Position numbers and translations under genes: made by a program. Source: Sphingobacteriales bacterium (lineage in GTDB: Bacteria; Bacteroidota; Bacteroidia; Sphingobacteriales; Sphingobacteriaceae). Taken from it: a DNA stretch of 64,000 nucleotides. This document shows positions 37,290 through 45,925 of this stretch, one piece after another (the first letter of the stretch is position 1; every line of letters starts with the position of its first letter). The DNA is taken from NCBI GenBank assembly GCA_028288165.1, contig JAQBOG010000033.1:124001-188000 (forward strand), written 5' to 3'. Under the pieces are notes generated by a model. That model did not search any database and was not told where the DNA came from. It saw only the letters and a list, made by a program, of their open reading frames with translations.

Positions 37290-37934
37290 CTATTCTTTGA
37301 TGCCGAAAGCAAGGTCGCCAGCATCACCTAAGCCTGGAACTATATATGCTTTGCTTGTCATTTCTTCATCAATAGCACCAATCCACAATTTAGCTTGCGG
37401 AAGGTTTGCTTTTACGTGTGCCAGGCCTTCGGTGCTGGCGATAATAGAAACGATATGAAGCTCTTTTATTTTATATTTTCTGATTAGCTCTTTACAACAC
37501 ATTACCATGCTAAGGCCGGTTGCCAGCATTGGGTCGGCAATAATTACTATCTTATTAGTCAAAGAAGGAGAGGAAACATATTCCATTTCCACCTCAATAC
37601 TTCCAGACTTACTGGTTTTGCGGTATGCGGATATGAAGGCGGAGTCTGCTTTGTCAAAAAAGTTTAACAGGCCTTGGTGTAAAGGCAATCCAGCTCTTAA
37701 AATAGTAGCCAAAATTGGCAACTCATCCAGAATAGGGATACTAGATGTTCCTAATGACGTTTCAAACTCTGTTTCGGTATACTTTAATCCTTTGCTGATT
37801 TCATAGGCAAAGATTTCACCTAGCCGTTCCATGTTTCTCCGGAAACGCATGCTGTCTTGCTGAATTTGCGCATCACGCAGTTCGGCAATAAAGTGATTGG
37901 CGATTGAAACAGATTGCGAAAGTAGATAGGTCAT
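37290..37934 (-). CDS. upp: Uracil phosphoribosyltransferase
   Basis: Salvages uracil to UMP with PRPP. It has 214 residues, the normal length. ILRAGLPLHQGLL and the PRPP loop DPMLATGLSM are visible, and VPGLGDAGDLAFG at the C-terminus is the uracil-binding signature. It heads a run upp - HAD phosphatase - DinB protein with short gaps or overlaps. Confidence 0.95.
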   Translation of the reverse strand: MTYLLSQSVSIANHFIAELRDAQIQQDSMRFRRNMERLGEIFAYEISKGLKYTETEFETSLGTSSIPILDELPILATILRAGLPLHQGLLNFFDKADSAFISAYRKTSKSGSIEVEMEYVSSPSLTNKIVIIADPMLATGLSMVMCCKELIRKYKIKELHIVSIIASTEGLAHVKANLPQAKLWIGAIDEEMTSKAYIVPGLGDAGDLAFGIKE

Positions 37935-38286
37935 ATTTAAATTTACAAATTATTTGCGGTGATCAGGTACACGTTCAACGTATTGCTTTTGGATAAATAT
38001 TAATTGGCGTTGTTAAATTGCAATACTGCCTATTGAACTTTGCCTAACGGGAGTTTCTTGTACAAGCTTTGAGATTTAAACCTGACAAAAATGGAAAACC
38101 CGCAATGTGCGGTGGATTTCAGCGACGGGAAATGAGGATTTGGAATGATTGGCGGGACTGAAGCAACCGATGAAACACAGATCCCTGCTTTTCTAATCAT
38201 CTGAATTTCAAAATTAATGCGTTAGCTTATCAATGTGGCAAACTGCCAATCGTATAAAACCGAAGTTTAGTATATTTGATCATCCT
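37935..38286. other. Intergenic region between divergent upp and uvrB
   Basis: About 350 nt without a convincing gene. It contains a short hairpin CCGCA-atg-TGCGG near 38100, a 10-bp palindrome CTTGTACAAG at 38057-38066, and locally higher GC than its flanks (38090-38200). It could be an intergenic repeat element of the genome; only one copy is in this window. Confidence 0.5.
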
Positions 38287-40314
38287 ATGGAATTTAAGCT
38301 TACATCACAATATAAGCCGACGGGCGACCAGCCTGAAGCGATACGACAATTAGTAGAGGGTGTTAATAATGCGGACCATTATCAAACACTTTTGGGAGTA
38401 ACCGGATCGGGTAAAACGTTTACCATTGCAAATGTTATTCAACAAACTCAAAAGCCAACGTTGATTTTGAGCCATAATAAAACGCTTGCCGCACAGCTTT
38501 ACGGTGAGTTTAAGCAGTTTTTTCCGGATAATGCGGTAAACTACTTTGTGTCTTACTATGATTATTATCAGCCCGAAGCATACATTGCTACCACGAATAC
38601 GTACATCGAAAAAGATCTTCAGATAAACGAGGAGATTGAAAAACTGAGATTACGAACTACTTCCGCCCTGATGTCTGGAAGAAGGGATGTGATTGTGGTT
38701 TCGTCGATATCCTGCATTTACGGTATGGGTAATCCGGAAGATTTTGCAAATTCGGTTTTTAGGTTTGCCGTTGGAACTAAAGTTTCGAGAAATGCATTTT
38801 TACATCGTTTGGTTGAAATACTTTATTCCAGAACTACTACAGATTTTAAAAGAGGAACCTTTAGAGTGAAAGGTGATACGGTAGATATCTATCCGGCATA
38901 TATGGATTACGCCTATCGGGTTAGCTTTTTTGGGGATGATATTGAGGAATTGTCTGGGATTGATCCGGCATCTGGCAAAACCATCGAAAAAATGAGCCAT
39001 GTTGCGCTGTTCCCGGCGAATTTATTTGTAACACCAAAAGAAAAATTCTTAAGCTCTATTTGGGGGATTCAGGAAGAGCTTGAAGTAAGGAAGAAACAAT
39101 TTGAAAATGATCAGCGGTACCTGGAAGCAAAACGTTTGGAAGAGCGTGTGAATTACGATTTGGAAATGATGCGTGAGCTGGGATATTGCAGCGGAATTGA
39201 GAATTACTCCCGTTTTTTTGATGGACGTACTCCGGGTATGCGGCCATTCTGTTTATTAGATTATTTTCCGGATGATTACCTGATGGTGATTGACGAAAGC
39301 CATGCGACAGTGCCACAAATCAGGGCGATGTACGGCGGAGATAGATCAAGGAAACTCGCCTTGGTTGACTATGGTTTCCGTTTGCCTGCCGCTTTGGATA
39401 ACCGGCCGCTAAATTTTAATGAATTTGAGAGCTTAGCAGCACAAACCATTTATGTAAGTGCTACGCCTGGTGATTATGAATTGGAGAAAACGGAAGGGGT
39501 ATTTGTAGAACAGGTAATTAGGCCGACGGGATTGTTAGATCCGATTATCGAAATTCGACCTGTGATTAACCAGGTGGATGATTTATTAGATGAAATTGAT
39601 AAAACGGTGAAACTGGGCGATCGGATTTTGGTGACCACGCTAACCAAAAGAATGTCGGAAGAGTTGACCAAATACATGGATCGGTTAGGTATTAAGGTCC
39701 GCTATATTCACTCGGAAGTTAAAACATTGGAGCGGGTAGAAATACTTCGTGATTTACGTTTAGGCGTTTTTGATGTGCTGATTGGGATAAACTTATTGCG
39801 GGAAGGCTTGGATTTACCCGAAGTTTCGCTTGTTGCTATTTTAGATGCTGATAAAGAAGGCTTTTTACGGTCTGAAAGATCACTGATTCAAACCATTGGC
39901 AGGGCCGCCCGAAATGATCGTGGAAGAGTGATTATGTATGCTGATAAAATTACAGACAGCATGCGGGTTACCATTGATGAAACCGACCGCAGAAGAGATA
40001 AGCAGATTGCTTATAATCTTAAACATGGTATTACTCCTTTAACGGTGGGTAAAACTCGTGAGCAAATTATTGAACAAACTTCGGTAATGGATTTTGTTGG
40101 CGGTGTGCAAAAAGCGTATGTTGAAAATGATATGATTGCCAGTTTGGCTGCTGATCCGATTGTTCAATACATGACGAAAGCTGAACTTCAAAAATCGATT
40201 GATAAAACTAAAAAGGAAATGGTGACCGCAGCTAAAGAGATGGATTTTCTGGGAGCGGCGAAGTTACGTGATGAAATGTTTGCTTTGGAAAAGGTAATGA
40301 CGGAGCGATTTTAA
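38287..40314 (+). CDS. uvrB: Excinuclease ABC subunit B
   Basis: DNA-damage recognition helicase of nucleotide excision repair, 675 residues from the ATG at 38287 (MEFKLTSQYKPTGDQPEAI, the canonical start). An ATG at 38233 would add 18 residues not found in the family. Motifs include the Walker A LGVTGSGKTFT, the beta-hairpin region YYDYYQPEAYI, helicase motifs VIDESHAT and TIGRAARN, and a C-terminal UVR domain (about 630-670). A TATATTTG element at 38271-38278 would give an almost leaderless transcript. Confidence 0.98.
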   Translation: MEFKLTSQYKPTGDQPEAIRQLVEGVNNADHYQTLLGVTGSGKTFTIANVIQQTQKPTLILSHNKTLAAQLYGEFKQFFPDNAVNYFVSYYDYYQPEAYIATTNTYIEKDLQINEEIEKLRLRTTSALMSGRRDVIVVSSISCIYGMGNPEDFANSVFRFAVGTKVSRNAFLHRLVEILYSRTTTDFKRGTFRVKGDTVDIYPAYMDYAYRVSFFGDDIEELSGIDPASGKTIEKMSHVALFPANLFVTPKEKFLSSIWGIQEELEVRKKQFENDQRYLEAKRLEERVNYDLEMMRELGYCSGIENYSRFFDGRTPGMRPFCLLDYFPDDYLMVIDESHATVPQIRAMYGGDRSRKLALVDYGFRLPAALDNRPLNFNEFESLAAQTIYVSATPGDYELEKTEGVFVEQVIRPTGLLDPIIEIRPVINQVDDLLDEIDKTVKLGDRILVTTLTKRMSEELTKYMDRLGIKVRYIHSEVKTLERVEILRDLRLGVFDVLIGINLLREGLDLPEVSLVAILDADKEGFLRSERSLIQTIGRAARNDRGRVIMYADKITDSMRVTIDETDRRRDKQIAYNLKHGITPLTVGKTREQIIEQTSVMDFVGGVQKAYVENDMIASLAADPIVQYMTKAELQKSIDKTKKEMVTAAKEMDFLGAAKLRDEMFALEKVMTERF

Positions 40315-40315
40315 G

Positions 40316-40349
40316 AAAGTTGAAAGTTAAGAGTTGAAAGTTGAAGGTA
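40316..40349 (+). repeat. Tandem GAAAGTT-like repeats
   Basis: Directly after uvrB, three to four imperfect copies of GAAAGTT(A/G) run up to the start of the YwbE-like gene. A looser GTAGGTT/AAGTTG repeat follows that gene at 40553-40573. Confidence 0.7.
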
Positions 40350-40351
40350 CA

Positions 40352-40546
40352 ATGAACGGACAAAATAGAAAAGACATATATCCAGGCCTGGAGGTTGATA
40401 TTATATTGAAAAAAGATCAGCGAAGCGGGGCAAAAACCCGGGGAATTGTTCAGGCATTATTAACTAGTGCTCCTTTTCATTCTCGTGGGATAAAGGTTCG
40501 TTTGGATGACGGTCAGGTTGGCCGGGTTGTTGAGATTATTGAATAA
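40352..40546 (+). CDS. YwbE family protein (DUF2196)
   Basis: Small basic cytoplasmic protein of 64 residues: NRKDIYPGLEVDIILKKDQRSGAKTRG then HSRGIKVRLDDGQVGRV. This KOW-like beta-barrel pattern matches YwbE (DUF2196), whose role is unknown. I chose the internal ATG at 40352 because the upstream codons (from 40334) are encoded by the tandem GAAAGTT repeat. Confidence 0.88.
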   Translation: MNGQNRKDIYPGLEVDIILKKDQRSGAKTRGIVQALLTSAPFHSRGIKVRLDDGQVGRVVEIIE

Positions 40547-40629
40547 ATCAATTGTAGGTTATAAGTTGTAGGTATATGTGTATTCTGTCACATTTAAATT
40601 GCCTGTAACATATAAAAACAATTATAGTC

Positions 40630-40637
40630 TATATTTG
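40630..40637 (+). promoter_or_regulatory. Possible promoter upstream of the DUF4834 gene
   Basis: TATATTTG matches TAnnTTTG and lies 20 nt before the ATG at 40657. The nearest upstream TTG is about 28 nt away, too far for a typical -33 element. Confidence 0.4.
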
Positions 40638-40656
40638 TAATCCAATTATTTTACAC

Positions 40657-40911
40657 ATGGGACTTATAAAATTTCTATTTATAACTATTTGTGTGCTCTG
40701 GTTACTTAAAATGATAGCACGCTTACTTTTGCCAATGCTATTCCAGAAAATAGTAAAAAAGGCACAACAGCAATCTAATCAGCATTATCAACAATACAAT
40801 CACGCTAAAGAAGGTGAAATTCACGTGGATTATATTCCTCCTCAAAAAGTGAAAAAGAATCCGAAAATTGATAAAGCTGGTGACTTTGTAGAATACGAAG
40901 AAATAAAGTAA
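40657..40911 (+). CDS. DUF4834 family small membrane protein
   Basis: Protein of 84 residues with one N-terminal membrane helix (about 4-28), a Gln-rich stretch (37-46) and a C-terminal charged tail containing IHVDYIPPQ. The pattern matches Bacteroidota DUF4834 (from memory). It is probably monocistronic: a strong hairpin terminator follows its stop at once. Confidence 0.8.
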   Translation: MGLIKFLFITICVLWLLKMIARLLLPMLFQKIVKKAQQQSNQHYQQYNHAKEGEIHVDYIPPQKVKKNPKIDKAGDFVEYEEIK

Positions 40912-40914
40912 ACG

Positions 40915-40945
40915 AAAGCCCTTCTATCGAACATAGAAGGGCTTT
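40915..40945 (+). terminator. Rho-independent terminator after the DUF4834 gene
   Basis: Perfect 13-bp stem (40915-40927 with 40933-40945; core AAGCCCTTCTAT), 5-nt loop and a following T run on the plus strand, starting 4 nt past the stop codon. Confidence 0.9.
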
Positions 40946-41002
40946 TTCGTTTTTAATCAACCCCTCCTCCTAAATTATTTCCATAAAGCTGCATTACCTC
41001 CA

Positions 41003-41031
41003 TTGTACCTTTCAGCTTTTTTCTATTTTTG
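41003..41031 (+). promoter_or_regulatory. Predicted promoter of the YfhO-type gene
   Basis: TTG at 41003-41005 and TATTTTTG at 41024-41031 with an 18-nt spacer match the Bacteroidota -33/-7 promoter form. The start codon is 22 nt past the -7 element. Confidence 0.6.
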
Positions 41032-41052
41032 GCATTCAATTAATCTGTACAA

Positions 41053-43533
41053 ATGAATAACTGGTTTAAACGCAATGGCATACATCTGGCCATCATAGGA
41101 ATTTTTGTAGCACTTTGCTTTATATATTTCAGTCCGGCTTTACAAGGAAAATCCTTAGTTCAGGGGGATGTTCAACAAGCGCAAGGAATGCAACAGGAGA
41201 TCATGAAATACAGAGAGATTGATGGCAAAGGGCCACTGTGGACTAACGCGATGTTTGGAGGTATGCCGACCTATCAGATTTGGGTTAAATACACGAACAA
41301 CGTTACCACCTATGTAATTGATTTTTTAAAAATAGCTTTTCCTAATCCAATTGATACAGTATTGGTTTATTTGTTAGGTGCTTATCTGCTATTTTCTGTT
41401 TTACGAATAAATCCTTGGTTATCTGCCGCTGGGGCAATAGCGTTTGCTTTTTCATCATATAACTTTATTTATATAGAAGCTGGCCATGCAAACCAGGCAA
41501 TGGCAATTGCTTATTTCGCCCCAATTTTAGCTGGTATCATTTTAACATTTCGCAAAAAGTACATCCTTGGAGGAAGTTTAACTGCTCTTTTTTTAGCCAT
41601 TGAAATACGAACCAATCACGTACAAATGACTTATTACCTGGCGTTGGCTTTGTTAATCTTTGTTGGTATAGAATTGTATAATGCGATTAAATCAAAAAAC
41701 ATTAAAGACTTCACTAAACCATTTGGCTACCTGGTTGCGGCAGGCTTACTTGCTATATTAGTTAATGCGAGTTTATTGTGGTCAACCTATGAATTAGGTC
41801 AAGAATCAATTCGTGGCAAATCAAACTTAAAAGCAGAAAAGTCTTCTACAGAAGCAAGTAGTGGGCTTGATAAAGAATATGCCTATAATTGGAGCCAAGG
41901 CCTTGGGGAAACGTTGACTTTTATTATCCCAAATGCTTACGGCGGATCTTCATCTGGAACATTTGACGAGAATTCTGAAGTTGCGAAAGTTATTATTAAA
42001 CAAGGTGCATCGGCAGACCAAGCTACCGGATTTGCAAAGCAGATGCCTTCTTATTGGGGTGAGAAACCAGGCACCTCTGGGCCGTGGTACTTCGGCGCTG
42101 TTGTATGTTTCTTATTTGTTTACGGACTGTTTATTGTTCGGGATCGAATTAAGTATTGGATAATTGGAGCCACCGTTTTATTCTTGTTCCTGTCCTTCGG
42201 AAAAAACTTCCCATTAATCTCCGACTTGTTCTTTAATTATTTCCCTCTTTATAGTAAGTTTCGGGCTGTTGAATCAACCTTGGTTATTCCGGCCTTACTT
42301 ATCCCCATTCTGGCAATATTGGCAATAAAAGAAATCTCAACTTCAACTATTGATTCAAAAGTTTTAATAAAAAAGCTTCTATATTCCCTTTATATAACAG
42401 GAGGAATTGTTTTAATATTCCTCATACTACCTACTTTATTCTTCAGCTTTAAACCAACAACTCATGATGCCTTCGTGCAACAATTGTTGCAAGTTACTGG
42501 TGGAGATAAAGGTTTTGCGGATACAATTGCCAATGCTTTAGTTCAAGACAGGATTGGGTTAGCCAGAGCAGATGCTTTACGTTCATTAATTTTAATATTA
42601 ATTGGTGCTGGTTTAACTTGGGCTTTAATCAAGAAGAAGCTGGATGCGAATGTTGTTTACGGATTGTTAGCGGTAGTAATACTGTTTGATTTATGGACCG
42701 TGGATCGGCGCTACTTAAATAAAGACAATTTCGTTGAGAAGACTCAACTGTCTGCTCAATATCAAAAACGGCAAGTTGATGACCTGATTTTGCGTGATAC
42801 CGATCCAGATTATCGGGTATTAGATTTAACTTCTTATCCCTTTACAAGTTCTTATGCATCTTATTTTCATAAAAGTGTGGGCGGTTTTCATGCGGCTAGA
42901 TTAAAGCGCTTTCAGGAACTGATTGATCACCAATTCAAAAACTCATATAACGAAGATGTTTTAGACATGCTTAACACGAAGTATGTAATTACTTCTGATG
43001 AGAAGGGGGAGTCTCAAAAAATTCAAAATCGTTCTACAGCTGCCGGTAATGCATGGTTTGTTTCTAAAGTAACGTTCGTAAAAGATGCTGATCAAGAAAT
43101 GGAGGCTCTAAACAGCTTTGACCCTAAACAGGAAATAATTGTAGATGAGAAATATAAATCAATGATTGATGTTAGTAAAATTGGCTATGGCCCAACTTCA
43201 TTCATTAAGCTAACAAATTATCATCCTGACCACATGACGTATGAGTACTCTGCAGGGAAAGATGCATTAGCGGTTTTCTCCGAAATTTATTATGACAAAG
43301 GTTGGAATGCATATCTTGACGGAGAGAAAATACCATATTTCCGAGCTAACTATCTGTTAAGAGCAGCTCAACTGCCTGGAGGAAATCATAAATTGGAGTT
43401 TAAATTTGAGCCAAAATCATATTATACTGGCGAAATGATTTCGTTAATTGCTTCAATTTTACTTGTCCTTGGCTTAGCTTATGCGATATATCGGGAAGTT
43501 AAGCCCCTCGATCCCATAAAGGGGAAGCTTTAG
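41053..43533 (+). CDS. YfhO family membrane protein
   Basis: Large integral membrane protein of 826 residues. The first ~560 residues carry about 12-13 hydrophobic helices in the GT-C-like YfhO pattern, with MFGGMPTYQIW and an acidic loop near the start (VQGDVQQAQG). A soluble C-terminal domain (about 575-790) and one last helix follow. YfhO proteins are linked to glycosylation of teichoic or lipid-bound glycans in Firmicutes; the Bacteroidota role is unknown. It adjoins the second glycan cluster but on the opposite strand. Confidence 0.88.
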   Translation: MNNWFKRNGIHLAIIGIFVALCFIYFSPALQGKSLVQGDVQQAQGMQQEIMKYREIDGKGPLWTNAMFGGMPTYQIWVKYTNNVTTYVIDFLKIAFPNPIDTVLVYLLGAYLLFSVLRINPWLSAAGAIAFAFSSYNFIYIEAGHANQAMAIAYFAPILAGIILTFRKKYILGGSLTALFLAIEIRTNHVQMTYYLALALLIFVGIELYNAIKSKNIKDFTKPFGYLVAAGLLAILVNASLLWSTYELGQESIRGKSNLKAEKSSTEASSGLDKEYAYNWSQGLGETLTFIIPNAYGGSSSGTFDENSEVAKVIIKQGASADQATGFAKQMPSYWGEKPGTSGPWYFGAVVCFLFVYGLFIVRDRIKYWIIGATVLFLFLSFGKNFPLISDLFFNYFPLYSKFRAVESTLVIPALLIPILAILAIKEISTSTIDSKVLIKKLLYSLYITGGIVLIFLILPTLFFSFKPTTHDAFVQQLLQVTGGDKGFADTIANALVQDRIGLARADALRSLILILIGAGLTWALIKKKLDANVVYGLLAVVILFDLWTVDRRYLNKDNFVEKTQLSAQYQKRQVDDLILRDTDPDYRVLDLTSYPFTSSYASYFHKSVGGFHAARLKRFQELIDHQFKNSYNEDVLDMLNTKYVITSDEKGESQKIQNRSTAAGNAWFVSKVTFVKDADQEMEALNSFDPKQEIIVDEKYKSMIDVSKIGYGPTSFIKLTNYHPDHMTYEYSAGKDALAVFSEIYYDKGWNAYLDGEKIPYFRANYLLRAAQLPGGNHKLEFKFEPKSYYTGEMISLIASILLVLGLAYAIYREVKPLDPIKGKL

Positions 43534-43556
43534 TAGCTTAATAAAATATTAGATTC

Positions 43557-43589
43557 TACGAAAGCTATAGGTAACTATGGCTTTTCGTA
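43557..43589 (+). terminator. Probable terminator after the YfhO-type gene
   Basis: Imperfect stem TACGAAAGCTATAG (43557-43570) with CTATGGCTTTTCGTA (43575-43589), 4-nt loop, one bulged base and one G-T pair. It starts 23 nt after the stop codon. Confidence 0.5.
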
Positions 43590-43597
43590 TTTAAGTC

Positions 43598-43692
43598 GTT
43601 TTGGGGCGTTCAGGCGGGCTTTTTGTTGCAATCTTTTTGCGATAGGGGCAAAAAGGATTTTCACGTCAATCCCTAACGCAAAACCTAGCAAC
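43598..43692 (+). repeat. Dispersed ~95-bp repeat, copy A
   Basis: GC-rich head (GGGCGTTCAGGCGGGC), a central hairpin (8-bp stem 43633-43640/43648-43655) and a tail AATCCCTAACGCAA. It matches copy B at 46742-46846 in the opposite orientation over nearly its full length. Confidence 0.85.
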
Positions 43693-43766
43693 TTATCAAA
43701 CAGCTTTCATTAACACTTCTTTTTAAGTCGTGTCGCACTTAAAATTGCATTATGTCCTGATTTATT

Positions 43767-44525
43767 TCAATCGTTGGTTCTTCTATGTTTTAGGAAGTAA
43801 GTAAGCAAATTAGCAGCAATTACTAAATGATTAGCTAGGTTAGGAATGAGCCCATAGTGTTTGGTAAAAATTTCAAATCTTTCCTTTAAGCTTTCTCTGT
43901 GTTTGGATTTCGACATTCCGCCGACTAAGTACTTAGCGACATACATCCTCGTGTTTACGATTTTTTTAGTTTTTTTAGCAGCTTTTAGAACCCAATCTAT
44001 ATCGGAACTGAGCTTGTAATTAAGGTCGTAGAGTTCAACTAAAGACCTTTTAATATAGATTGCCTGGTGGCTGATGCTCATTCCATACTTAAAGCTTTTC
44101 CAAGTAAAGTTCTCTGGAGCCGTATGTCTTCGTTGCCCTAAGCTTTTCCATTGCTGATCATACATTTCTGTTTCCCCGTAGTATATGTCTGCATCAGGCG
44201 AAGAGGCAAAAACATTAGTTACCGTTTCTGGATCGTAAATTTCGTCACCTGAATTCATAAAAAGCACGTAATCGCCAGTTGCCAACCTTAAACCCTTATT
44301 CATGGCATCGTAAATACCCGCGTCTTTTTCTGAAATTAAATGGGTGATGTTACTTTTATATTTTTCAATTACACTTAATGTCCCATCGGTAGAATTACCG
44401 TCAATTACAATGTACTCGATGTTCGAATAGGTTTGATTGACTATCGACAAAATGGTCCGCTCAATATCTCCAACGCTATTATAAACAACGGTGATCACAC
44501 TTAATTTAGGATTGGTTTCTCCCAT
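43767..44525 (-). CDS. GT2 family glycosyltransferase, WcaA/WcaE-like
   Basis: GT-A transferase of 252 residues: LSVITVVYNSVGDIERT at the N-terminus, IDGNSTDGT at 41-49, EKDAGIYDAMNKG near 66-78 and the metal-binding MNSGDEIY at 90-97. EKDxGIYDAMNKG is characteristic of the GT2 branch found in colanic-acid-type clusters. It starts 3 nt after the upstream GT4 gene. Confidence 0.9.
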   Translation of the reverse strand: MGETNPKLSVITVVYNSVGDIERTILSIVNQTYSNIEYIVIDGNSTDGTLSVIEKYKSNITHLISEKDAGIYDAMNKGLRLATGDYVLFMNSGDEIYDPETVTNVFASSPDADIYYGETEMYDQQWKSLGQRRHTAPENFTWKSFKYGMSISHQAIYIKRSLVELYDLNYKLSSDIDWVLKAAKKTKKIVNTRMYVAKYLVGGMSKSKHRESLKERFEIFTKHYGLIPNLANHLVIAANLLTYFLKHRRTND

Positions 44526-44528
44526 GAC

Positions 44529-45815
44529 TTAAATATCGCTGTTTGAATTTTGCAATAATTTCTTATAGATGAGCATATGCCTTTCAGCTATAATATGTTC
44601 TGAAAAGTTATCCAACACAGATTTTCTGGATTCGGTATTTAATGCTAGCCTATCGGGATGTTCAATCACCCATTTTATACCATTTGCTAAATCTTCCGAT
44701 GATTTATATTGAGCTAAGTAGCCATTTTTTCTATGCTCAACCATATCTGGAATTCCGCCTGTTGTAAATGCCACTACAGGAGTTCCGCATGATAAGCTTT
44801 CCATTACCGTGTTGGGTAAATTATCTTCCAACGAAGGGGTTACAAAAACATCCGCAGCACTATAACATAATGCCAACTTTTCATCATCAGAAATGGTACC
44901 CAGAAAGGTAGCTGGAATAGAAAACTCAGGAACATTGTTAGCATCACGATTACCGAAAACAATCAATTCAGCATGACAGGGATCTATCGCATGTTTATTT
45001 ACAAGAATATTTAGTGCTTCGATTAGATAAGGCGTTCCTTTATGAAGATCCTTACGGGAAGGCATGAAACCGCTCATGATGAGGAATTTATCGATCGAAA
45101 CACCAAGTTTTTTCCGAGCTTCGATTTTATCGTGTGGTTTGAACTTGGCCGTATCTAAGGTATTTGGGATAACATGAACATTTCGATCACCTAGAAGTTT
45201 ACTTCTGCCAATTGATTGAGCCATCCAATTGCTCGGCGCAATTATTTCAAAATTAAGGTCTGAATATGCTTTTTGTTTGCTTAACCAGATTTTATGTGAC
45301 CAGTCATTCTGATTCGAGTTTTTCAAAACTGGGCAATTACCGCATTCATTCTCAAAATGATCGCAAGTGTAACGTACATGGCAGCCTCCTGTAAAAGCGT
45401 TACTATCATGAAATGTCCAGACAATGGGCTTACCTGTATTTTTAAGTTTTTGTAAATCCTGAGGGCGTAAAAATGCATGATTTATCCAATGTAAATGAAT
45501 GATATCTGCTTGTTTGACTACTTTCTTTTGGGAGATATTTTTTCCCCATACAGGAAAGGAAAAAGGAATTTTTAACGGCTTCAATAAAAGTTTAGCAATT
45601 AAACCTTCTAGCACAATTCCGGCTGCTGTAAACCAATGATTAAAAAAACCATCAGAGAAATTATAAACTTCTTTATTTTCGGAAAAAGTGAAATTGACAG
45701 CAATTTCAGAATCAATCCCCTTTTTTTTTAACGCTAGGTTTAACCGAGAACATGCTCTGCCTGCACCTCCATTTGCCGGGTAGGTATTTATATGTAATAC
45801 TTTCACTTCTGTCAA
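44529..45815 (-). CDS. GT4 family glycosyltransferase
   Basis: Retaining GT-B transferase of 428 residues, opening VKVLHINTYPANGGAGRA. The donor-binding part has ENLPNTVMESLSCGTPVVAF with the E(x7)E pattern, then GGIPDMVEHRKNGYL. A Cys-rich insert (about 143-161, with four Cys) is present in the N-terminal domain, as in the WcaC-like group. An A9 run lies near codons 29-32 of the gene. Divergent from the methyltransferase gene at 45926. Confidence 0.9.
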   Translation of the reverse strand: MTEVKVLHINTYPANGGAGRACSRLNLALKKKGIDSEIAVNFTFSENKEVYNFSDGFFNHWFTAAGIVLEGLIAKLLLKPLKIPFSFPVWGKNISQKKVVKQADIIHLHWINHAFLRPQDLQKLKNTGKPIVWTFHDSNAFTGGCHVRYTCDHFENECGNCPVLKNSNQNDWSHKIWLSKQKAYSDLNFEIIAPSNWMAQSIGRSKLLGDRNVHVIPNTLDTAKFKPHDKIEARKKLGVSIDKFLIMSGFMPSRKDLHKGTPYLIEALNILVNKHAIDPCHAELIVFGNRDANNVPEFSIPATFLGTISDDEKLALCYSAADVFVTPSLEDNLPNTVMESLSCGTPVVAFTTGGIPDMVEHRKNGYLAQYKSSEDLANGIKWVIEHPDRLALNTESRKSVLDNFSEHIIAERHMLIYKKLLQNSNSDI

Positions 45816-45925
45816 AAATACAATTCATACTTAATAAATCTCATTCACAGTGCATTCAAAAAATTTATTATCTAGGGTATGGCTTAGTAACATACTGTGA
45901 ATTCTTTTTATTTCCTTTGTCAACT

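Noticed and set aside
39056-39316. Minus-strand 86-codon frame within uvrB
   Set aside because: It is inside the highly conserved uvrB and carries no recognisable domain.
43598-43692. Repeat copy A as the end of an insertion sequence
   Set aside because: No transposase or target-site duplication is visible near either copy; a dispersed intergenic repeat fits better.
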